Assembly (NCBI GenBank): GCA_905181755.1
Contig: CAJIYY010000048.1
Coordinates: forward strand, 1 to 5,704
Direction of reading: 5' to 3'
From: Candidatus Dadabacteria bacterium UBA1144
GTDB taxonomy: Bacteria; Desulfobacterota_D; UBA1144
Length of the DNA: 5,704 bases
The position numbers and the translations under genes were made by a program. Position 1 is the first letter of the stretch. Every line of letters starts with the position of its first letter. Positions 1-4,673 of the stretch are shown here, one piece after another. The notes below the pieces were generated by a model. It did no database searches, had not been told where the DNA came from, and saw nothing but the letters and a program-made list of their open reading frames with translations.

Positions 1-1467
1 CTGTCTTTCTGGTCTGAGCATATAGCTCTGACTATAAGACTCATAAGTATTCGGGTATTTTACACCCTTGCTAAAACCACCTCTGATTCTTGTTGAAGTT
101 TCAGAAAAACTCTTTGATAAGAATACAGATGGTAGCGTGTACCCACCATGCGTTTGATGGTGGATTTTCCTTATGCCTGGATTGATTGATATTTGATATG
201 GAAATTTAAGGTTTACGTTTCCGTAGTATTGAGTAATTTGATCATTATGACCATAATAAGTACCACCGAAGGTGTTATAGTCGCTGCTTTCAGTTATAGA
301 ATCATATCCAATTAAACTATCAATTGATAAAATATTAAAATCTTTTGTATGCCTAAGGTAGTAGTCGAACCCCTCTCTTTTTTCCCAGAAGTTTGTATCA
401 CTATTTGTTTCAACACCATTCCATGCCTGGTAACCAGACTCAACCCACTTGTGCATATACCAATATTTATATGTAGTTCCAAGTGTTAATGGATCAACAA
501 TCTTATATTCTAGATTTATTGAACGTGCTCCGATATGTCTCCTATCTTTTTGTGTATTGAAAAAAGGTGTTCCTTCAGTGCTTCCTGAACTATTAGTTGG
601 GTAATGATATCTTACTTTCTTCTTATCAAAACTGGCTTCTAATTTTAATTTATTATCAGCTGTGAATAAACTTAAACCAGCATTTAGATTAGATTTATCA
701 TGATTGTTATTTTTAAGCATGTGGCCATTATCGTCAATTCTTTTAAAACCAACTGAGTATCCAAACCTAAGATAGTCATTATTTTTATTGATTAAAATAG
801 GGCCAGAAATACTAATAGTTTCTTCATTTATAAAATATGTTCCGCCGTTGCTTTGTAATCCTCTTGAAGGTGATTCTCCAATTCCCGAAGCTGTATTAAA
901 AGAAACTGTATTTTTTTCACTAAACTTCTTAGTCTTAATGCTTATCACGGAACCCATCGCACCTGGCCCATAAAGAGCAGCTTGCGGCCCTCTTAGCACC
1001 TCTATTTGTTCTATATTGTTAACGCTTAATCTCGAGAAGTCATAATAACCACCGATTTCATTTACTTTTACGCCATTTATAATAACCAGATTATGATCAC
1101 TCTCGCTTCCCCTAGAAAAGATACTTACAACCCCTCCTCTGCCTCCTGATTGCTTAATAGAAAGACCCGGAATTTTTCTCAGCAACTCTTGAACATCGCT
1201 TGCTCCAGACTTTTCAATATCATATTCTGTTATTACAGTAGCCGACCCGCCAAATTGTGAGAATAAGATATCAGAATTAGAAATCTTTGGATTCGAAAAG
1301 GTCATTTTTGATGTTGAGGTATTTGTCTTGGGCTCTTTATAACTTTCTTCGATATCAAATATTTTCTCATTTGTTTCTTCAGGGGAGAATGAATTAGAGT
1401 CGCTTGCTACACCTTCTAGGGTGAAACTAAAAATTAAAAGAAGTAATAGAAAAGAGATTCTTACAAT
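1..1467 (-). CDS. btuB: TonB-dependent outer-membrane receptor, BtuB-like (vitamin B12/corrinoid uptake), 3' end beyond window
   Basis: An uninterrupted reading frame of 489 codons runs off the left edge. Residues 1-21 look like a Sec signal peptide: a basic N-terminus (VRIS), a Leu/Ile/Phe core, and a cleavage site near GVA-SDS. A polar stretch at about 22-65 precedes the plug domain (about 72-180), which shows the typical motifs VITEYDIEKSGASDVQELL, IPGLSIKQSG, FSRGSESDHNLVIINGVKV and IEQIEVLRGPQAALYG. From about 181 onward it is rich in Tyr, Asn and alternating hydrophobic residues, as expected of a 22-strand beta-barrel. Family proteins are usually 600-700 residues, so perhaps 100-200 are missing. 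The family imports ligands across the outer membrane using TonB/ExbBD energy. The cobalamin riboswitch in the leader argues for B12 or another corrinoid, though cobalt or a precursor is possible. The start is the ATT at 1467-1465, because no ATG, GTG or TTG lies in frame between the upstream stop and the signal peptide. The first in-frame ATG (1305-1303, residue 55) would remove the signal peptide. Confidence 0.88.
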   Translation of the reverse strand, partial: MVRISFLLLLLIFSFTLEGVASDSNSFSPEETNEKIFDIEESYKEPKTNTSTSKMTFSNPKISNSDILFSQFGGSATVITEYDIEKSGASDVQELLRKIPGLSIKQSGGRGGVVSIFSRGSESDHNLVIINGVKVNEIGGYYDFSRLSVNNIEQIEVLRGPQAALYGPGAMGSVISIKTKKFSEKNTVSFNTASGIGESPSRGLQSNGGTYFINEETISISGPILINKNNDYLRFGYSVGFKRIDDNGHMLKNNNHDKSNLNAGLSLFTADNKLKLEASFDKKKVRYHYPTNSSGSTEGTPFFNTQKDRRHIGARSINLEYKIVDPLTLGTTYKYWYMHKWVESGYQAWNGVETNSDTNFWEKREGFDYYLRHTKDFNILSIDSLIGYDSITESSDYNTFGGTYYGHNDQITQYYGNVNLKFPYQISINPGIRKIHHQTHGGYTLPSVFLSKSFSETSTRIRGGFSKGVKYPNTYESYSQSYMLRPERQ

Positions 1468-1470
1468 ATG

Positions 1471-1479
1471 CTCCCTTCC
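1471..1479 (-). promoter_or_regulatory. Strong Shine-Dalgarno for the receptor gene, in front of a non-canonical ATT start
   Basis: The minus strand reads GGAAGGGAG and is followed by CAT and then ATT GTA AGA, which begins the signal-peptide frame. The purine run ends 3 bases before ATT, and its GGAAGG core lies 6 bases before it, a normal spacing. The nearby TTG at 1466-1464 is in another frame and runs straight into TAA, so it cannot be the start. The site supports initiation at ATT, or at an ATG/GTG altered by mutation or sequence error. Confidence 0.6.
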
Positions 1480-1532
1480 TTGAAGTCTAGTTTTAAAAAA
1501 ATTAGGTTTTAGCCTATCTTTCCTTTGACCTC
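1475..1532 (-). promoter_or_regulatory. Candidate riboswitch expression platform with mutually exclusive pairings at the ribosome binding site
   Basis: Two pairings compete on the minus-strand RNA. CTTC-AAG-GAAG (1485-1475) forms a small hairpin that occupies part of the Shine-Dalgarno sequence. GAGGUC (1532-1527) can pair over six positions, one of them G-U, with GACUUC (1487-1482), which would free the Shine-Dalgarno. This is the form expected of a translational cobalamin riboswitch platform. Between the two arms lies a weak 4-bp hairpin, TAGG/CCTA, followed by a T run (1516-1495), so a transcriptional mechanism cannot be excluded. The pairing was done by eye; the switch is inferred. Confidence 0.35.
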
Positions 1533-1550
1533 GAAGAAAAATAAAAATTT

Positions 1551-1700
1551 AATTGGCAGGTCTTCTGACTTAAAGTTCTTTTAGTTACCTTCCCATTTTT
1601 CAACAGTGGCTATTTAACTAAAAGTGTTAACTTATTACAGCAGCGGGTCTGTGTTGGACTTACACCAACTTCCCTTTTAAGCTTTCGCAAACACCAATTG
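1551..1700 (-). promoter_or_regulatory. Cobalamin (adenosylcobalamin-type) riboswitch
   Basis: This is a metabolite-binding leader RNA that normally lowers expression of the downstream gene when cobalamin is plentiful. Read on the minus strand, the hallmarks of the family appear in the right order: the opening GGTGTTTGCGAAAGC, then TTAAAAGGGAAG, a hairpin arm pair GTTGG/CCAAC, the conserved CAGACCCGCTGCTGTAA, the B12 box GCCACTG (1610-1604), TGGGAAGG, and the closing GTCAGAAGACCTGCC. The terminal stem P1 is visible as AATTGG near 1698 pairing with CCAATT at 1556-1551. It starts where the minus-strand promoter predicts the transcript to begin and precedes the receptor gene by about 80 bases. 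That fits control of corrinoid uptake by corrinoid level. Confidence 0.95.
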
Positions 1701-1726
1701 TCATAAGATATAAAATTAAGTATAAA
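1698..1726 (+). promoter_or_regulatory. Sigma70-type promoter for the cofDEGH operon
   Basis: A -35 box TTGTCA (1698-1703, 5 of 6) is followed by exactly 17 bases and a -10 box TATAAA (1721-1726, 5 of 6). Predicted initiation near 1733 leaves a leader of only about 20-25 bases before the cofD ATG. The leader is AT-rich (positions 1733-1755) and holds no recognisable Shine-Dalgarno, so cofD translation probably relies on the unstructured A/U-rich leader. The promoter is interleaved with the opposing receptor promoter. Confidence 0.55.
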
Positions 1727-1733
1727 AAGTCAA
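1705..1733 (-). promoter_or_regulatory. Sigma70-type promoter for the riboswitch and receptor gene
   Basis: A minus-strand -35 box TTGACT (1733-1728, 5 of 6 to consensus) is followed by exactly 17 bases and a -10 box TATCTT (1710-1705, 4 of 6). Predicted transcription starts near 1699-1697, just where the first riboswitch stem begins. That agreement supports the call. The site overlaps the plus-strand promoter. Confidence 0.6.
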
Positions 1734-1755
1734 ATTTCTTTGTATTATTTATTAT

Positions 1756-2679
1756 ATGATTACTACTTTTGGTGGCGGAGTTGGTGCAGGTAAATTTTTG
1801 GAAGGTTTATATTCACAAAACTCTAAAAAAGAATTGAATATTATTGTGAATACTGCTGATGATATAAACATTTATGATGTCAGGGTAAGTCCTGATGTTG
1901 ATTCAATCCTTTATTGGCTATCGGGAAAGGTGGACAGAAGGAAGGGCTGGGGAATAAAGGGGGATACCTTCAACCATTTAAAGAAAAGGAATGCCAATGA
2001 TTCATGGTTTAATCTCGGTGATCAAGATCTTGCAGAGAACTTAAAGAAGAAACTTTTAATTAACAAAGGGTCTTCTTTACAAGAGGTGGTAGATTATCAA
2101 AGGAAGAAATTAAAAATTAGAAGAGCAAATATTTTTCCAATGACTAATCAAGAAGTTGAAACTTTTATAACATCAAAGAAAAAAGAGATTCATTTTCAAG
2201 AGTATTTAATAAAATATAAAATGAAACCAAAAATAGAGAAGGTTATCTTTCGAAATATAAGAAAGTCTAGGCCTTCGGAGGGGATCATTGATAAAATCAA
2301 TAAGTCTAAATTTATTATATTTTGTCCTAGTAATCCCATTATTAGCATTGGTCCTATTTTGTCTGTTCCCGGTATAAGAACTGCAATTAAGAATTCTAAA
2401 GCTATTAAGATAGCTATTAGTCCAATTGTAGGAGGACGGGCCTTCAAGGGCCCAGTCCTTGATTTTATGAAAGCAAAAGGTCTTGAACCATCAGTTATTG
2501 GAGTGGCTTCCTTTTATAAAGACTTAGTCGACTATTTTATGGTAGATAATGAAGATAAGAAATATGAGAATAAAATTAAGTCTCTTGGGGTTGTTCCAAT
2601 TTTTAAAAATATACGAATGACCAAGAAGCTGGTCTCTGTTAATATGTCTAAATCTATATTGGAGTTGCCTGATAAATGA
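1756..2679 (+). CDS. cofD: CofD/FbiA, transferase forming F420-0 from Fo
   Basis: A 307-residue protein, close to the usual 300-330. CofD transfers the 2-phospholactyl group (or a phosphoenolpyruvyl or 3-phosphoglyceryl group in some lineages) from a guanosine-diphosphate-activated donor to Fo, giving F420-0 or a variant, in the cytoplasm. Family motifs occur in order: the N-terminal nucleotide-binding loop FGGGVGAGKFLEGL (5-18), VNTADD (31-36), the substrate-region motif VSPDVDSILYWLSG (44-57), GWGIKGDTF (64-72), WFNLGDQDLA (84-93), PSNPIISIGPILSVPGIR (191-208) and SPIVGGRAFKGP (222-233). The start is firm because the glycine-rich loop begins five residues in. It is the first gene of the operon, and its stop overlaps the cofE start as ATGA. 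At 128-135 the usual PMSDD-type motif reads PMTNQEVE, without the acidic pair. Which donor it uses cannot be told from sequence. Confidence 0.95.
   Translation: MITTFGGGVGAGKFLEGLYSQNSKKELNIIVNTADDINIYDVRVSPDVDSILYWLSGKVDRRKGWGIKGDTFNHLKKRNANDSWFNLGDQDLAENLKKKLLINKGSSLQEVVDYQRKKLKIRRANIFPMTNQEVETFITSKKKEIHFQEYLIKYKMKPKIEKVIFRNIRKSRPSEGIIDKINKSKFIIFCPSNPIISIGPILSVPGIRTAIKNSKAIKIAISPIVGGRAFKGPVLDFMKAKGLEPSVIGVASFYKDLVDYFMVDNEDKKYENKIKSLGVVPIFKNIRMTKKLVSVNMSKSILELPDK
2432..2460 (+). repeat. GC-rich inverted repeat (hairpin) inside cofD
   Basis: GGAC-GGGCC (2434-2442) and GGCCC-A-GTCC (2449-2458) can form a 9-bp stem with one bulged A and a six-base loop, extended slightly by an A-T and a G-T pair. 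It stands out in an AT-rich gene. It encodes the conserved GGRAFKGPVLD region, so coding constraint may explain it. Confidence 0.4.
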
Positions 2680-3422
2680 AGAAAGTAGAATTAATCCCTT
2701 TGGGAGGAATTCCAAAAGTTAAACCTGGGGATGATATTCCCTCACTTATAATAAAAGCAATAAAGAGAAAAAAGATAGTTCTTAATAGGACCGATTTAAT
2801 TGTTGTCGCTCATAAAATCATCTCTATCGCAGAAAATAGATTTGTAGATCTCAGCTCTATTAAGGCTACAAAAAAAGCTAAATTATTAAGTCAGAAAACG
2901 GGGAAATCTGATGAATTATGTCAGCTAATATTAGATAATTCTAAAAGAGTAATAAAGAGTAAGAAAGGCCTTATTATTGCGGAAAATAATTTAGGTGTTA
3001 TAACAGCTAATGCTGGTATAGACCAGTCTAATATTAATAAAAAAGACTCGGCTGTACTTTTGCCTTTAAATCCAAACATTTCTGCAAAAAGAATCTCAAA
3101 AGAGATTCATAAAGAAACTAAAAAAGATATCGGAATTATAGTCTCAGATTCAATTGGTAGACCCTGGAGGTATGGCTTAACTCAAATAGCAATTGGAAGC
3201 TATGGCGTCTCTCCAATTAGGAAATATAAGAAAGATATATATAAAAATCCCTTATACGATACGGATGTAGCAATAATTGATGAGATATCCTCAGCTGCAG
3301 GGTTGTTAATGGAAAAAGATATAGGTGTTCCTGTTGTTTTGATAAGAGGGTATAATTATCAAAGATCAACTAGGACCCCGAGTATCCTTTTGAGAAGTGA
3401 TAAGAATGATATCTTTAAATGA
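2676..3422 (+). CDS. cofE: CofE, F420-0:gamma-L-glutamate ligase, stand-alone
   Basis: CofE uses GTP to add glutamate residues to F420-0 by gamma linkage, producing the polyglutamyl tail of F420. The 248-residue length matches single-domain CofE enzymes. Family signatures are VVAHKIISIAE (43-53), the ANAGIDQSN motif (111-119), LLPLNPNISAKRI (128-140), VSDSIGRPWRYG (156-167), AIG (172-174), and a C-terminal IIDEISSAAGLLM...GVPVVLIRG segment. The aspartates in NAGID (116) and SDS (158) sit where the family has its metal-binding acidic residues; this is an assignment by motif. The C-terminal FMN-binding nitroreductase-like domain of actinobacterial FbiB is absent. The start overlaps the cofD stop (ATGA), and a GGAG at 2661-2664 serves as a somewhat distant ribosome binding site, suggesting translational coupling. 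The gene overlaps cofG by 17 bases. Confidence 0.95.
   Translation: MKKVELIPLGGIPKVKPGDDIPSLIIKAIKRKKIVLNRTDLIVVAHKIISIAENRFVDLSSIKATKKAKLLSQKTGKSDELCQLILDNSKRVIKSKKGLIIAENNLGVITANAGIDQSNINKKDSAVLLPLNPNISAKRISKEIHKETKKDIGIIVSDSIGRPWRYGLTQIAIGSYGVSPIRKYKKDIYKNPLYDTDVAIIDEISSAAGLLMEKDIGVPVVLIRGYNYQRSTRTPSILLRSDKNDIFK
3392..3397 (+). promoter_or_regulatory. Shine-Dalgarno that decides the cofG start
   Basis: GAGAAG lies 8 bases before the ATG at 3406. A GTG at 3397 in the same frame would add three residues (MIR) but has no purine-rich site at suitable distance. The ATG is therefore preferred. Confidence 0.55.
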
Positions 3423-4665
3423 AGCGTATAAAATATTTTTAAGTTCTCATAATTCCTCTGAGATATTGAAAGCACACGACATACCTATTGGTAATATCTT
3501 AGAATTAGATACTAAGATTAGAGTTTCTTTAGAAAAAGCTCTTAATGAAGAGGATTTGAGTAGAGAAAATGTGCTTGCACTAACTCAGATAGAGATTGAA
3601 AATGTTTCAATATTAATGTCCGTGTCTAATTTTCTCAGAACTAAATATAAAGGTAATCTTATAAGTTTTTCCAAGAATTTTTTTATTCCACTAACCCAAC
3701 TCTGTAGAGATAATTGTTCGTATTGTACTTTTAAGTATGAGCCTGGGGAAGGAGATTTACTTTATTCTCCGGAAAGAGTTTTAGAGGCAGCAAAAAAATC
3801 TTTAGAGCTTGGATGTACTGAGATGCTCTTTGTGTCTGGTGATAAACCTGAACTAGTTTATGAAGAGTATAGGAGAGAGTTAAATAAGATGGGATACGAG
3901 TCAACATCTGACTATATGATCGCTATGTCAGAGTTATGTTTAGAGGAGGGGATTTTCCCTCATTCAAATCTTGGGATAGCAAAAATAGAAGAATTAAAAA
4001 GATTTAAGAACTCTAATCCTAGCATGGGCCTTATGTTGGAAAGCATAAGTGAGAGACTTATGGATCCTGGCGAAGCACATTATAGATGTCCAGATAAGTA
4101 TCCCAGAGCGAGAATTAAAACAATTTCTGATGCTGGTAGATTAAGTATTCCTTGGACTACTGGGATATTAATTGGAATTGGAGAGACATGGGAAGAAAGA
4201 GTTGACTCTATTTTCGAGCTAAAAAGGATAAGCGATGAGTTTGGTCACATACAAGAAATTATAATACAAAATTTTAGTCCAAAGCCTGGAATCAAGATGG
4301 AAGGTAGTCCTGTTCCTACAGATTTAGATATGATTAAGACGGTTGCAATTTCAAAAATTTTAATGGGTAAAGATGTTAATATCCAGGTACCTCCCAATCT
4401 AAATGCAAAAACATATACACTGCACATTTTTTCAGGAGTTAATGACTTAGGAGGTGTTTCGCCTATAACAATAGATTACGTGAACCCCGAGAGTCCATGG
4501 CCGCAATTAGATATAATGAAAAAAAATATTTCTGAATATGGTTTTCAGCTAAGGGAAAGACTACCTATATATCCAGAGTATTTGGATAAAAGATTTTTGA
4601 CAGATAATATTTACAATAAGGCGTTAAAGTTTGTTGACGAAACAGGATATATTAAAGAGAATTAG
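3406..4665 (+). CDS. cofG: CofG, Fo synthase subunit 1 (radical SAM)
   Basis: CofG is one of two radical SAM enzymes that make 7,8-didemethyl-8-hydroxy-5-deazariboflavin (Fo). It cyclises the adduct formed by CofH into the deazaflavin ring. The protein has 419 residues from the preferred ATG. The iron-sulfur motif is CRDNCSYC (C100, C104, C107) inside the typical FIPLTQLCRDNCSYCTF. Further CofG signatures are GCTEMLFVSGDKPE (136-149), GYESTSDYMIAMSELCLEEG, the PHSNLG segment, IPWTTGILIGIGET (248-261), HIQEIIIQNFSPKP, and the C-terminal DLGGVSPITIDYVNPESPWPQLD (347-369), split here between GGVSPIT and NPESPWPQLD. About 90 mostly helical residues precede the core, somewhat like the leader region of FbiC. 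The start lies inside the end of cofE, and the stop is 8 bases before cofH. Unlike actinobacteria, cofG is not fused to cofH. Confidence 0.96.
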   Translation: MISLNEAYKIFLSSHNSSEILKAHDIPIGNILELDTKIRVSLEKALNEEDLSRENVLALTQIEIENVSILMSVSNFLRTKYKGNLISFSKNFFIPLTQLCRDNCSYCTFKYEPGEGDLLYSPERVLEAAKKSLELGCTEMLFVSGDKPELVYEEYRRELNKMGYESTSDYMIAMSELCLEEGIFPHSNLGIAKIEELKRFKNSNPSMGLMLESISERLMDPGEAHYRCPDKYPRARIKTISDAGRLSIPWTTGILIGIGETWEERVDSIFELKRISDEFGHIQEIIIQNFSPKPGIKMEGSPVPTDLDMIKTVAISKILMGKDVNIQVPPNLNAKTYTLHIFSGVNDLGGVSPITIDYVNPESPWPQLDIMKKNISEYGFQLRERLPIYPEYLDKRFLTDNIYNKALKFVDETGYIKEN

Positions 4666-4673
4666 AGTTAGAT

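Noticed and set aside
143..163. Perfect 7-bp inverted repeat CCACCAT/ATGGTGG with a 7-base spacer
   Set aside because: It lies in receptor coding sequence for HHQTHGG, where repeated His and Gly codons explain it. I see no second copy or operator context.
788..973. Plus-strand open frame of 61 codons within the receptor gene
   Set aside because: It lies antisense to the conserved plug and early barrel of the receptor and has no recognisable features of its own.
1495..1516. Possible intrinsic terminator (TAGG/CCTA hairpin with a T run, minus strand) in the receptor leader
   Set aside because: The stem is only 4 bp, too weak to call alone. It is mentioned only as an alternative in the expression platform.
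2196..2447. Minus-strand open frame of 83 codons with a hydrophobic translation inside cofD
   Set aside because: It is antisense to strongly conserved CofD sequence, with no ribosome binding site I could recognise. The hydrophobicity comes from reading Lys/Ile-rich codons in reverse.
2524..2715. Minus-strand open frame of 63 codons across the cofD/cofE junction
   Set aside because: It is a shadow of two well-supported overlapping genes, with no motif or translation signal.
3397..3405. GTG start for cofG three codons upstream of the ATG
   Set aside because: The Shine-Dalgarno GAGAAG is positioned for the ATG at 3406 and overlaps the GTG itself.
4245..4427. Minus-strand open frame of 60 codons within cofG
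   Set aside because: It is antisense to conserved CofG core sequence, with no supporting signal.
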